Assembly (NCBI GenBank): GCA_019787685.1
Contig: JAHNUO010000007.1
Location: 248,001 to 312,000 of the forward strand
From: Chiua virens
Taxonomy: Eukaryota; Basidiomycota; Agaricomycetes; Boletales; Boletaceae
Direction of reading: 5' to 3'
Length of the DNA: 64,000 nt
Shown here: in pieces, positions 1 to 10,905 of the stretch
Layout of the letters: the number at the start of each line of letters is the position of its first letter
Position numbering within the stretch: position 1 is the stretch's first letter
Program-made: the position numbers and the translations under genes
The notes under the pieces: model-generated
Seen by the model: the letters and a program-made list of their open reading frames with translations, nothing else
What the model was told of the DNA's origin: nothing
Databases searched by the model: none

Positions 1-845
1 CGGCGTACACTCCAGAGGCGAATGCGTGCTCTCCTGGCATCCAGGTGAATTAGCACAACGTGCTGGTGCGCACGAAGACGAATACGCACCGTGACGCAGA
101 TGGAACCATTCCGGGGCCGCGAGGGTCATCTTGATATTCTTGACTTCGTCAGGGTGAAGGAGCTGTTTGAGCCCCTCGAATTGAGGAACGTAGCCAGATT
201 TGACGTATTTAATCTTGCTAGTGCAGAGCGTCGTAGAAGCTGGCTTGGTATCTGGAACACGGCACTCATTTCAGCAGGCTCTAGTTGGTTCTGAGAGCAG
301 TGCTTACTATTGGCAACGAAAGCATGGATGTCGGGAACATAGAGCTATCAATATAATCAGAGATCGGTAGTGCGGAATAGAGGACCTGCCTCTTACCTTG
401 AAGATTTCCAAAGGTGGGTTAGGGACCTCTTCGATAAGACATTAGCGTGGGCTTGCTCCCCGAAGTCTAGGACAGCCACCCACCCTCGAAGCCTTCTAGG
501 TACTCAAAGAATCCGTCATAGAACCTTGGTTCGTATTCACATGATCAGCCGCTAACCATGTTAGTCACAACGATACACACATGTGACGTCTGGATGGGGA
601 TGTCAATATGATATGCAACCAGATGATCTGTTCACCGACCTGTATTCGCCATCCGTGAAGGTTTTGATACCAGCTGCCCGCTGGATGTCGACTGCCTCTA
701 GGATAGCCCGATCTTCGAGTTCCCGGAGCTGTTCTTGAGTGACCTCTTTCTTGTCAAAATTTCTCCGTGCCTCGAGGAGGTAGTCTGGTCGGAGGAGGGA
801 GCCAATATGCTCAGCACGGAAAGGGGGGGATTGCTTAGACTCCAT
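1..845 (-). CDS. MetE-like (UROD/MetE-like) protein, 5' part, six exons, truncated by window edge
   Basis: Starts at the ATG at 845 and runs leftward off the window. Exons inferred by me: 845-640, 524-484, 428-397, 344-308, 251-90 and 33-1, all joined in frame by GT-AG introns of about 52-115 nt, several with CTAAC/CTAAT branch points. The predicted protein reads like the cobalamin-independent methionine synthase C-terminal-domain family: an N-terminal FRAEHIGSLLRP motif, then FTDGEYR, FYDGFFEYLEGF, PNPPLEIFKLYVPDI, a KSGYVPQFEGLK stretch and APEWFHLRHGEHAF. Family members are zinc-dependent methyltransferase-like TIM barrels; many fungal ones are stand-alone proteins of unknown substrate rather than true MetE. 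The His in AEHIGS fits the substrate-binding region. No frame break was seen in the roughly 510 nt of coding sequence. An in-frame ATG at 893 would add 16 residues. I am confident of the family, less so of the exact enzyme activity. Confidence 0.85.
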
Positions 846-2187
846 ATTCAGAGGAATGAGTGGACGAGGAGAGAAAAAGTGCAAGCAGAGCACTTATAAG
901 TCACTCAAACGTGGGGTGGGGCCGAGTACTTAGAGATGGTGCGACCGGTAAAACAAAGCTCCCTGCGGTAGATAGTTCAAGACAAATGAGATCATGCGTC
1001 CCTCAAGGCGGCCGCCTCCTCCAATCTAATCCAGTTTCGTCTGATGAGTGGTCCTGAGACATGATCTTGCGAAGTCAATTGATCTGTCCACTCATGACAC
1101 GTTCGTGAAATGTGGTCCAAACAAGTGCGTCACCGGCGAGTTCCGCAAAATCGATGAATCACACGCGGTCTGTCGGATGCAAAACCAAATGAATGCGGAG
1201 AATCAGCCATGCAACTTTGTTCATCGCCCATTCACTAGCGCGCAGAAAATAGCGGCTAGAAAAAAAAAAACCACAGAAGATATGAGACACAACTTCGTCT
1301 TCATCGAATACACAAGGAAGTCACGAGTGTGACGAGCTTACTTGAAAGTTTGAATGAATGAGAGCCAACAGAACGGGGAAGATTCATTTCCGATGCCTTG
1401 AGCCTGAGTCACGGTGATATCGATAAGTAATGTATGACACCCAAAGTTCGCGCGGACGCCGGTTTAATGACTCTTCCTTAATATCTGAGCTTCACTCCTC
1501 CTGCTTCCTTTTCCCATGTCTCACGAGTCTGTTCAGAAGTATCTTGAGGTGAACGAGCGAGAGTAATGCTTGGCGGAAGACAGTGCAAACCCCGAAGTTT
1601 TGTAGCGGATGGGAACAGGAAGCACTTCGGGATGTGGGCGAATTGCGGTCGTAGATGTGACGCTGTATGTACGTGGGAGTGAACGTATTGGAGGAAAGAG
1701 CAGCGGAAGCGATGCATCCAGTGTTACTCCGGAGGAAGCTTTCGTCGTTGAGTTTGCGGCAGAAACCTGAGCGATTGTGTTGTTGGTAAGATTGATTCGG
1801 AAAGATGACCGATTTCCCGCGATTGACCAGAGGAAACATTGATTCCGAGAATGTCGAGGTCGAGGTCAGGACCAAAGTGATCAAGGATAAAACGAGGTGA
1901 AAATCTAGGAAACATCTCGGTAGTGAGACAGGAAGGAGAGCGAGGCCTGAGGTTCGTTCGGGGTTCAAGCTCTGCGGTTTCCACTGACGTCTGGATACCA
2001 ACCAGTGGATGGATGTCTACACCCGCTCGTGTGCTGGCTCCGCCCCACTCATTTCATCTCTTCTTCTGTATCCTCTTCATCCGTGGTGTCGCCATTCCTC
2101 AGACTACATTATTCAGAAACACGGCTTTGAGTCTTTGAAACACACCGAACCCCACTTTGCGGAATTTATGAGTCGTCGACGGTCGTG
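846..2187. other. Intergenic or unassigned region, no recognised gene
   Basis: The first few hundred bases are presumably the upstream region of the minus-strand MetE-like gene. Several overlapping ORFs of 80-170 codons exist on both strands at about 1480-2360, but the longest (minus, 2001-1492) starts at TTG and matches nothing I know, and the others contradict it. An adenine run lies at 1261-1269. I cannot support a gene here. Confidence 0.4.
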
Positions 2188-2620
2188 CTACACAGCGGTT
2201 CTGGGTCGTTTCTTCTTCGCCTTGCCATTGATACTTTTGGTCTTGGAAGCGATCAGATCGACTCCGAGTCGCTCAGGTCTCGTTTGCATCCCACAAATTA
2301 CGCGTCCCGACGAAATCTTAGTCCATTCGGGAGTGGATATGACAGTAGCGGCAGAGTGAATGAAGGATATCCATAATGACGAATACGCCTCCGTTTCTGT
2401 CGAGGAGGTTGCGGTGGCTAGGAATTCATTTGAGCGTGTACAGGGCCATCCAAAGAAACGCAGTCACCTGAAGTCGGGATTGGCTTCGCCGATGCGATGT
2501 TTGGCACCTTTCCACGTTGACTTGCAGGAGCCTGTCCCTGTTCTAGCAAACGCGGAAAATGAGAAAAAGGGACGAGGACCGAAAACGAGACTCACACTTT
2601 GCCAACCCCTTGATTTCCAT
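2188..2620 (-). CDS. Hypothetical protein, spliced, basic C-terminus
   Basis: An open minus-strand frame ends at a TAG at 2188-2190 with a lysine/arginine-rich tail (AKKKRPRTAV) that could be a nuclear localisation signal. The exon upstream ends near 2466 at a GTGACT donor, and a CTAG acceptor lies about 50 nt later, which joins the two exons in an open frame. A possible start ATG lies at 2620, followed by a GTGAGT donor about 25 nt on. The acceptor for that first intron could not be fixed unambiguously, so the N-terminus is uncertain. The visible protein is serine/threonine-rich with no domain I recognise. It could equally be a decayed gene. Confidence 0.35.
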
Positions 2621-2720
2621 CGTAACAAAACCGAGTTGTCTTGGGCCGAGCGCACTGGCAGCACCCAAAAACCATCCGTCGCACTCACTTTTGCGAACGA
2701 CGACAAACGAGCTCAATACC

Positions 2721-3098
2721 TGCTGTTGTTATGTGAATTAAGTCCAGAAATGTGGAGCTTTCTTGAGAGCAGTTCTTGAGACACAAGTAATTTGTGGTGG
2801 ACGTACGGTAACCGGTAATTAGTAGTAAAGCTTAGTAACTATATCTGGAACATTGAAAGTGATCAACATGATCATTTCGAGTCACTAGTGGGACTTCAGA
2901 CCAGATGGTATCTCGCAATACTTGCGTCGGATGACTGGACTGAAACACCCACTCACACTGGTTACTCTCCGTTTAGCTACTTTTGACAGTACAAAGTCTA
3001 CCATACGAGTTTATAACGTCATGTCATCTAACAATCATGCCTGCTTCTCTACTGCAACACTAGTTCAACTTTCCATTGTTCCAACGAGTCAGGCTCCA
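2721..3098. other. Intergenic, left flank of element R1
   Basis: No gene recognised. The last five bases (3094-3098, CTCCA) resemble the five bases after the R1 3' LTR (TTCCA), an imperfect target-site duplication. Confidence 0.4.
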
Positions 3099-3404
3099 TG
3101 TCAGAACCCTATTTCCTTTTCTTCATTTCATATTCTATTACCCCGAACCCTTCAGAATGATACGACGTCATGCTTATACATTTTGTAGAACAGCATAGAA
3201 CATTCACAAACGATTGCGACATACTGATGTCATACCCTTTCTCCAATAATTCCTTTCTATAGGAATTCCCTTTATATTTAGTTGGTCCGTGCTCGTAGTC
3301 TCAAACATATATAAGTAGTATAGTTTTCTGTATCGTTTCCTTAGTCTTGAAATCATTAGCACTTCGCTTCTGATATTGAGACACTCCTTATAAGTTTCCT
3401 CACA
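3099..3404 (+). repeat. R1 5' LTR
   Basis: Begins TGTCAGAACC and ends CCTCACA; the same sequence recurs at 7109-7418. A TATATAAG box near 3308 lies about 35 bp upstream of AGTCTTGAAAT (3343-3353), the inferred RNA start, which matches the primer-binding site downstream. Confidence 0.9.
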
Positions 3405-3417
3405 TTATTTCAAGACT
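3405..3417 (+). promoter_or_regulatory. R1 self-priming primer-binding site
   Basis: Two bases (TT) after the LTR comes ATTTCAAGACT (3407-3417), the exact reverse complement of AGTCTTGAAAT in the LTR (3343-3353). This is the arrangement known for Tf1/sushi-type elements, in which the 5' end of the RNA folds back and primes reverse transcription. No tRNA-type site was seen. Confidence 0.75.
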
Positions 3418-4338
3418 TCTTCCGTCCCCGGATTCTTCATCCCTGGACACTTCCTCTTCTCCACCTCTATCATCTTCTTTGCCTATTTGAGGTCACTTCG
3501 ACTTCGGTAGATCCATCATCATTTGAACCTCTACTCGATTCTATCCTCTTCCAGCTGCTCTGCTCTGAGTTGGCAAATCCTGCACTACGTCCCTTACTGC
3601 CTACCGCACTCGCCCATACCTTCGCCCTCGCAAGTCTCTCTGACGCCCGGCCTGTTTCTCTGTCTGAATTGCCCACTGCAGGAGATCAGAATCTCCCCGG
3701 CATATCACTGGATATTACGATAGAAGCAGCTTTCACGCTGTGCATAACCTTAGTCCGGGTTTAAAATCGGATAAAGTTGCTTTTCCCGATAGTGCACTAC
3801 GGGGCGTATTAGCAGAGCACTAGAGGCTGCTACGTAGAACACATCGATAACATTCACTGTAGAAGGGATACAGTTATCGCCCTCCTCTTTGAGTTAAGAG
3901 TGTACCCCGGTTCCTCCCCGGCAGTGGTTGTTGAGTTATCGCAGCTGCCAGCCTTTCCCACCTCCACCGTCTTAGCGTGGTAAAAGCAAGAATTCTGTTT
4001 TCACTTCCTAGGTGTTGTTGTCTTCTCACACGCCTTACATCTCGTCCTACCATTCCCTGCCGCAAACTAGTTGAATTTGAGGCCTTCCCCGGTCTTCTAG
4101 TTCAGTACACCCGAATCACCAAAAATTCCAGCTGAGTCTCCTTCAAAAGGCTCGAACTCATTGTCCTGGACCAAGAACTCCTACTACAGTTCGATGTCTA
4201 CTTCTGTCGTCTCCGGGCCCTTCAAGAGTTCCTCCACAACCCGACGGAGGCTAACTTGCAAATCCTCATCGACCACCTACTCCCGTTTCCCCAAGTTCCA
4301 ATCTATCACACCGAGCCTAGATCTGGTGGTAGATAAAC

Positions 4339-5631
4339 ATGTCTCACATCGATCCAACCTCTCCATATTCCAGACCTGCGGGTCATGCGCCTTCTCGTGC
4401 AGGAACTATCCATGCTCCTGTTCCCCAGCTGGCTGTAAATGTTGGGGAGCTCGAAATGGATACGTCGACCCCAAAACTCCCCTTCCAACCTCTTCGCTTG
4501 GGAACAGTAGCCCGCGACCTGAAGGATTTCCTCCTTCTTTACCAGATTTGGCACCGGGGCTATATGAACGGCGAGATTAATCCACCCCCGGTCCCCTACA
4601 TCACCACCATCGATGAAGATGATCGTCTGGACCCCGAAAACCACATCTGGACGGAAAGACAGCCCGAAGGTAGAGGGGCTGCAGAATCCTTCCGGGAACC
4701 TTTGCGTTCCTTAGGAAAGTTGATTGCTGCAAAGCCTGAGCCCTTCGACAGCAACAAGGAAAAGTTCGTACAGTGGTATCGAACTGTCAAGATCTATTTC
4801 CAGGGTTTCAGCATGGAGCCAAGTTCCTGGGAAAAGATAATTATCGTGTTGTCCTACATGAAAGGCAACAACCCTGTGGGACGATTCGCTGACTTCTATG
4901 TCGAACAAGAAGGGCTGAACCACAACACGTATAAACAGTTCGAGAGCAAAATAGTCGCCACGTTCCAACCAGCAAACATAGTCCACCAGGCGGAAGAGAA
5001 ACTTCAGGGCCTGAAGCAGGACCTGTTGAAGAAAGAGGCGGCAGTTGAAGATTACTTCGTCCGTATGCGTCACCTGGTCATGGAGGCCAAATGGGACATC
5101 CAAACCCACGCCTGTCAGCTGATCTCGATTGCCAGGAAGGGCATCAAAAATGAGATTGTTGAGCTTGTGGAGAGATCAAACTACCAGCTGCTCATGGACG
5201 AAAATCCCATGTTCAGCAAATGGGAGTTCACCTTGGTTGCCATGGACATAACCCTAAAGGAGATTGAGAACAGAAAGGGCGAGAAGGCATCAGGTTATCG
5301 CCACTATTAGCCCTGGCAACCAGCCCAACAAAACACTGTCCCAGCGAAGCCGGCGGCTGCTTTGAGTTCGTCTCAGCCCGCCCCACATCTGAATGCAACT
5401 AGTACCTTTGGAGGACAGGGAGCCCCGATGGATATTGGAAAAGCCCGCACAGAGGGAAAATGCTTCACATGCGGCGATCCTTGGCCCTGCCAAAAACACA
5501 TTGGTATGCGACGCCCAAGGCAAGCCCAGGAGCTGGTGATAAGGGGGCAGATGATATCATACTACACGCAAGATGAATTGGTTTCAAAAATTGCAGACAT
5601 TGAAAAGGATTTTCCCATAGAGAAGCAGTAG
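4339..5631 (+). pseudogene. gag: R1 gag (capsid plus truncated zinc-knuckle region)
   Basis: An ATG at 4339 opens a 323-codon frame ended by TAG at 5308-5310. The same frame then continues to 5631, so this is one gag of about 430 codons with a nonsense change, most simply CAG to TAG. Residues about 120-270 have the helical retrotransposon-gag pattern (KFVQWYRTVKIYFQG, WEFTLVAMDITLKEIE). The part after the stop holds a cysteine/histidine cluster, CFTCGDPWPCQKH, in the position of a zinc knuckle. The N-terminal 120 residues are proline-rich. The frame stops shortly before the nested LTR. Confidence 0.75.
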
Positions 5632-5679
5632 CTAGACCTGTAGCTTCTCCAAATCTTAAATTAGATACTTGTCACAAAA

Positions 5680-6320
5680 TGTAACAACCTAGAACAAACG
5701 TAGACTATGAGTTACTTGCGAATGGTTGTAGTGGTCAGTATAAGGTGTAAATGCAAGTGAGTCTAACGAGTGAGGCGAGAACTACAGAGGAGATCCGTCT
5801 ATGAGAGACAATGGAGGAAAACCAGAGGTGAACTTTGTTAGAGTTCCCTGGTGTTGCATTCAAGTCTTATATACTAAAAGTACAATCGGAGTTACAATCG
5901 GAGTATGAATATATAGATAAGTATGAGTGTCCTGATTGGTAGATAAGGTGAGGTAACATGAGGTATATGCATGTATGTGAGTCATAGATAAAGACATGAG
6001 GAAACAATGCTGTTAACAATGCGGTATAAGCATGTTATGAGATAAGCACTGCTTTAATAATAGATATGAGTCATAGGGAATCATAGATAAGAGATAACGT
6101 GTGAATACATGTGTGTTGTGCATGGGTTATGACATCGTGTGTTAACACGTGTCTAATAATGAATCATAATGAGTCATAAAGGGTTGGCCAATAGGATATG
6201 ATCCTGAGTATAGCCTTGGCATGAGGCAATATATGCCGTAATAGATATTGTGTATCTTGTATAGTGGATGAGAGCGTTGAGTAGGAAGGCGAAAGAATAA
6301 TGTGAAACGTGATTGTAACA
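5680..6320 (-). repeat. Solo LTR, family T1, nested in R1
   Basis: On the minus strand it begins TGTTACAATC and ends GGTTGTTACA. It is flanked by a perfect 5-bp target-site duplication, CAAAA (5675-5679 and 6321-6325). The same family occurs at 17978-18630 (full) and 54846-55222 (truncated). No internal region is present, so it is a solo LTR left by LTR-LTR recombination. Confidence 0.92.
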
Positions 6321-6336
6321 CAAAAATTGTTTTGAA

Positions 6337-7108
6337 ATGTTATCTATTGAAAACGACAAGTCTAATGAGGTCTACGATAAAAACAAAGAAACACCAATCA
6401 TCAAAATGATCTTGAAAAGAGATCATCCGTTACCTGAAAAGAAAGGAAAACAAATTCAGGAGAAGGAGGTTGCAGCACCCAGCGCTCCCCCAAAGCCTGA
6501 ACAAAAAGGAAGACGTGAGGCAGCACCTAGAGAGGCTGAAGCGTCTGGTCGTCCGTCATGGTTAAACACGGTTGATCCATGGTCAATTAAATGGATCAGA
6601 AACATGTGCATTGATAAGCCAGAACGTGCTGAAAAGCATTTAAGGTCTTTTGTACATGAATCACGTAAACTGGAAGTTACACGACAACTTATAGATGAAA
6701 TAAAATGAATGAACGAGGAAGCTGCAATGATCACCATCAAAGAATTGCAGCAGAAACCTAAGTTTATCAGAAGATTGACGAGATCTTTGGTAAGACAACT
6801 AGATGTCAAAGCCAAGATCGAGACGATGGATGGTTCGCATCTCCTAGCGGACGCTCTGGTAGACTCAGAATGCACTGGATCTTCGATAGACACGAAGTAC
6901 GTGCAAAAATATAAGATCCCTAAACAAGATCTTCCTCACACAATTCCCGTCTACAATGCCGACGGTACAATGAACACGTCTGGAGGCATCAGTAGTTTCG
7001 TCACGATCTTCATGGAAATTGGAGATCACAAGGAAAAGATTGATCTGGTGGTGACAGATCTGGGCACAAACCCGATTTATCGGATGCTTTGTCTTAGAAG
7101 GGGGATAA
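6337..7108 (+). pseudogene. R1 aspartic protease remnant
   Basis: One frame runs through a TGA at 6706-6708 (likely CGA before mutation). The upstream part is lysine/proline-rich linker. The downstream part has the retropepsin pattern ALVDSECTGSSID followed by VPVYNADGT-like and IDLVVTDLG segments. The active-site triad should be D-S/T-G but reads D-S-E, a G-to-A change that would inactivate it. The reading ends just before the flap-distal LG-W-L motif because the 3' LTR begins. Confidence 0.75.
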
Positions 7109-7418
7109 TGTCAGAACCCTATTTCCTTTTCTTCATTTCATATTCTATTACCCCGAACCCTTCAGAATGATACGACGTCATGCTTATACATTTCATAGAA
7201 CAGCATAGAACGTTCACGAATGATTGCGACATACTGATGTCATACCCTTTCTCCAATAATTCCTTTCTATAGGAATTCCCTTTATATTTAGTTGGTCCGT
7301 GCTCGTAGTCTCAAACGTATATATGTAAGTAGTATAGTTTTCTGTATCGTTTCCTTAGTCTTGAAATCATTAGCACTTCGCTTCTGATATTGAGACACTC
7401 CTTATAAGTTTCCTCACA
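7109..7418 (+). repeat. R1 3' LTR
   Basis: Matches 3099-3404 almost base for base; it carries 4 extra bases in the TATA region (a TATATATGTAAG variant). It is preceded by the polypurine tract at about 7097-7106. Confidence 0.9.
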
Positions 7419-7501
7419 TTCCAGGCCAGGCCACCCGATCGCCCTTGACTTTCTTTGGGAGATTTTTTCTCGTGTGTAATTTGAAGGCCGAGACGCTGTC
7501 T

Positions 7502-7960
7502 TCAAGTTGGGACGGCATGGACAAAATGATATAGACGTACAAGGGGGTCCTGCAATAAAATCGTATTCACATTGATCCCAGGGGTGTTGACTAGCCAGGG
7601 TTCTGCTATGACTCTTACGCACCCAAGTCGCTCCATCGGATTCTGCACGAGAAGCCCCGAGATGAATACATCCAGCTCCGTGCCACTGACGTTCATATTC
7701 TCGAATCCTATCAACTTGTTGCGCTGGAATCCTTCTCTGATGCACGTGAGGACATCATGTACTGTTTTCCCAGGGAAGGGCTGAGACAATCGATTTGAGC
7801 AGAGGATCAACACGCGTTCGGAATGATATGCATCAGTGTCTGGGTGAGCATTGCATACAGGATGACACCGCTCGACCACTGGCATATCGTTGGGAAACCC
7901 GCTTATGCGGCCCCTGAATTATTCCTGGATGGGATTGATGTCGATTACGGAATATGCCTG
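7502..7960 (-). pseudogene. Protein kinase domain remnant with an internal inversion
   Basis: On the minus strand, reading down from about 7885, an ORF has a kinase C-lobe pattern: WSSGVILYAMLTQ (subdomain IX) in one frame, then ELDVFISGLLVQNPMERLG and AEPWLVNT (subdomain XI) in another. The activation-segment/APE piece that should lie just upstream, GKPAYAAPELFLDGIDVDYG, is present at about 7884-7945 but on the plus strand. The two pieces meet at about 7883. I infer a small inversion plus frame breaks in a decayed Ser/Thr kinase gene next to the R1 insertion. No ATP-binding lobe was seen nearby. Confidence 0.6.
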
Positions 7961-9637
7961 CTTTCATTTCGGAGGACACGAACGAGCAGGACATTGTTGC
8001 CTACCAAAACAGTGAGTGGATAGGAATGCCAGGATGTCACACTTCAACTTACCTAGCGTCCGGATACATTCGAGTTCCTTGAGTTCAAGAGGTGGTGGAA
8101 GCTGGTGAACCCATCTTCGCCGTGAGTCCGTGACGCAACCTGCAAGCATTCATCTAACATGTCTTAGTAGGGGTCAAAAAGTTCACAGACGCTCAATGTG
8201 TTCATGGTCCCTGTCACCTCGTCGATTCACTTGTATTACAGCACTCACTACTCGTTGCATGCAGCATGACACTGTAAACGAAGCCCTCTGAACGGAAAGA
8301 CATCCTTGTCCAGTACTAAGACGTGAAAATCTACCCTAGACTGGCACTTTGATCTATCTTTTCCAACATTCGACAGTCGATCGGGGCACTTCCAAAGCCC
8401 TCACTGAATGGCGTTGTCAGCGGACGGCACACCGAGCAAGCAAAAACAGACCGACTTAAAGAAAACGATACCGAATGGCTCGGATCCACACGAGGCTAGG
8501 GTACTTTGGAATTGGGTGCAAGACTTGCAATGTCCTGCGGCATGTGAGATCGCGAGTGCCACAAGCCATAGGTGCAACTAGCGACCGCTCAAGCGCTCAT
8601 TCTCGGGGAGTGCCGCTGCAACCGCTCATCAACACGAAGAAAGATAAGGCAATGGATGACGATTGAGATCACTCACATATGGAATTCAAATAATACCAGG
8701 AATGTCACAAACGATCTCTTTGGTTTTGCTGTTAGAAACGACGTTAGCATGAAGCGTATCAACAAACAGTCAATGTACCCTTGGGAGATGCTCCAACTGG
8801 AGCTCGAGCAGTTCACCATTTTCACGTCGTCACCGTCCACGTTCATCGCATACGAAACAGCGGTAGCGGGTGTGAGGAGAACAAGGAGCAACTCCCCGTT
8901 GACCTGCGTTGACACTGGTGTACGTCAGACAGAGACAAGAAGATAATCAGCAACATACTACTCTGGTGTCGAGTTTCGAAAAGAATCATAGCACTTTTGG
9001 GGCATTTGGCTGGGTCGCAGACCCTTTGGTGACGTCCAGCTATATTGTGAAATCACTAAGCATCAACACGACATCATGTTAAGCGACGCACGCATCGTTT
9101 GACGAACCAGCATCCGCAACAATGGTTTGCACAGCAAACGTAGTGTCGACTGGTGATGCCTCCGCGCTGCAGAGACCTCATTAGTGACCAGTACTGGGTC
9201 AGGTCCTTCTAGGATTCGTGTTGACGTCCTCCAGGGACTGCCCAGTGCCAGACTGGGCGTCTCAGTACGTCAGAATCTTGTTACCATCTCCTTTGGCGGG
9301 TATAAGGCGACACCCATGGGTATCATGGGATGGGTATCGTGGGTGTCGCGGGTATCATGTCAGCACCAGGCTGACCAATAGTCGTGCCAGGGGATGGTAA
9401 GATGTTCCGAGCAATCTTCAGGTTCCTGATCATCGGATTGGGGCTACAGGACATGTTTCAGACCGGAAATGACAACGAACAAGATCACTCGGGTACGCAC
9501 TATATGGGTTTTGGGAGTGATGTGTGAACCGCCTGACGAAGTTGAGGCTGCGAGCGCTTCTTGAACAACACGCATGCTGAGCCAAGTGCGATGACTCAAG
9601 ACATAACTGACGATCCTTCGATTCCTGCACGTAGACA
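7961..9637. other. Unassigned region, possible exon fragments
   Basis: No gene recognised. A plus-strand stretch at about 7950-8115 has exon-like pieces with a GTGAGT donor and CTAG acceptor, giving a RPDTFEFLEFKRWWKLVNP segment I cannot assign. A G-rich imperfect repeat of GGGTATC/GGGTGTC units lies at about 9297-9360. Short ORFs at 8475-8946 conflict with each other. Confidence 0.35.
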
Positions 9638-10418
9638 TTATGCTGTTAGCCACATCTCTGAGTACGAGGAAAAGTGGTGTTTTACCTTTGTCGTCTTTGC
9701 ACCTTCTGTCGGTCCAGCGAAACTTGCAAGGATCTGTGCTTTTCGCGTCGCGTCCTTCGTTGCCTGGTTGGTAAATGAGACATCTGCTAGCAGGGCCACC
9801 TTCTCGACCGTGGTAGGCTCCGCTTGCATGCCAACCAGCTCCGAGAGCAGGTATGCGACTGTGCGAAACACTGTGGTCGTCGCTGACTGAGTTTCAGAAA
9901 TTTGCAAGGACGGGCTTTCGAAGGATCATCGCAGCTCTTGTCATCGTCAATCTTCATCTTGTCGACCTTGGCGGGGAGTTCCTGGTTCTCTTCTCGTACG
10001 GGTCCGTCTCTGCGCGGCGAGATCTCCATACCGATCTGCGCTGCTACACTATCGCAGGAATGGTTGGTTCGTCGGGGGTGCTTCAATTTCCCGGCCATGA
10101 ACCAGAAGACGATGTCCGACCACGGCGACCTTGATGACGAGAGCGATAACCGACCAGACGAAATCGGTCGATGATTGCATGATAGCATTGGCAAAGGTCC
10201 TTGGTCGCGTGTCAAGCCATGTTTGGAGGTAGCGGAAAAGATGCATTGTGCTGTCGAGCGAGGCTGCCTAGCGGATGAACAGCTAGACGTGGAATCGACG
10301 AACGACAGTGACGCCTGAATGCTGACGCATGCGAACGCGGAAACACTCGAGGGCACGAGAAGCGATTGGGGATAGCAGGAAGAGCCTTAGAGGAGAGGGC
10401 AGAGAAGAAAGTGGGCAT
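9638..10418 (-). CDS. Hypothetical protein, probably spliced or decayed
   Basis: Overlapping minus-strand frames are open here. One at 10418-10212 starts MPTFFSALSSKALPAIP, resembling a mitochondrial targeting leader. One at 10246-10049 holds LFRYLQTWLDTRPRTF followed by a hydrophobic segment. One at 9907-9638 has a helical VFRTVAYLLSELVGMQ stretch. They could be exons of one or two genes but I could not find an unambiguous splice path. No family recognised. Confidence 0.3.
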
Positions 10419-10828
10419 GGACGGAGGAGGAGAACGAACTGAAGACGATCATGTCGCGATCTGTCCTTAAATACGCTACCGATTGAGGTATGGACTAGAG
10501 GTCAGCCGCCTGATTGAGATCTCGGACTGGACCATGCTGAGCGTCATCAATGAGACAACCTCCATTCTTGACTTGGTCCCAACTGGCAAACCCACCGGGC
10601 CGTCCGCGAGTCTTCACGCTACTGACAACTCGTCGACGAGTGGTCAGGTGGACAGGGACTGTAGTCTGGTGCAGTTCTTGGGCACCAGAGCACTCGTCGA
10701 CGTGCTTAAGATGAATGTCCGGTCCAGAGGTTGAACTTGCTAATGTTAGTGCAGTTTGAACGACCCATTGATACTGACTATGATACAACAGCGACGGTCG
10801 TTGATTCCAACTCCGCCCCCGACGCGTC

Positions 10829-10836
10829 CTATAAAA
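10829..10836 (+). promoter_or_regulatory. TATA box of the histone H2B gene
   Basis: TATAAAA at 10830-10836, about 70 bp upstream of the H2B start codon, in a GC-rich setting (GACGCG repeats) typical of a strong promoter. Confidence 0.55.
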
Positions 10837-10905
10837 CGCGTCGCGTCAACTCGTATTCAATCGAACCTCTTCTTCGTCCATTTCTTACTGTTCCATTCAA
10901 TTACG

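Larger units (their letters stand above)
3099..7418 (+). mobile_element. R1: internally deleted Ty3/gypsy-like LTR element (LTR-gag-PR remnant-LTR)
   Basis: Two direct LTR copies (306 and 310 bp) bound a 3.7-kb interior with a gag frame and an aspartic-protease remnant but no reverse transcriptase, RNase H or integrase. A purine tract (GAAGGGGGATAA) precedes the 3' LTR and a self-complementary primer site follows the 5' LTR. The protease reading stops at the 3' LTR, so pol has been deleted. A solo LTR of another family (5680-6320) is inserted in the middle. Flanks CTCCA and TTCCA match at four of five bases. The element is non-autonomous and decayed. Confidence 0.85.

Noticed and set aside
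2352..2354. A CWG insertion in the hypothetical gene ending at 2188
   Set aside because: An alternative splice phase gives an open frame without any correction, so this site is not evidence.
3094..7423. Perfect target duplication for R1
   Set aside because: The flanks CTCCA and TTCCA differ at one base, so I report it only as imperfect.
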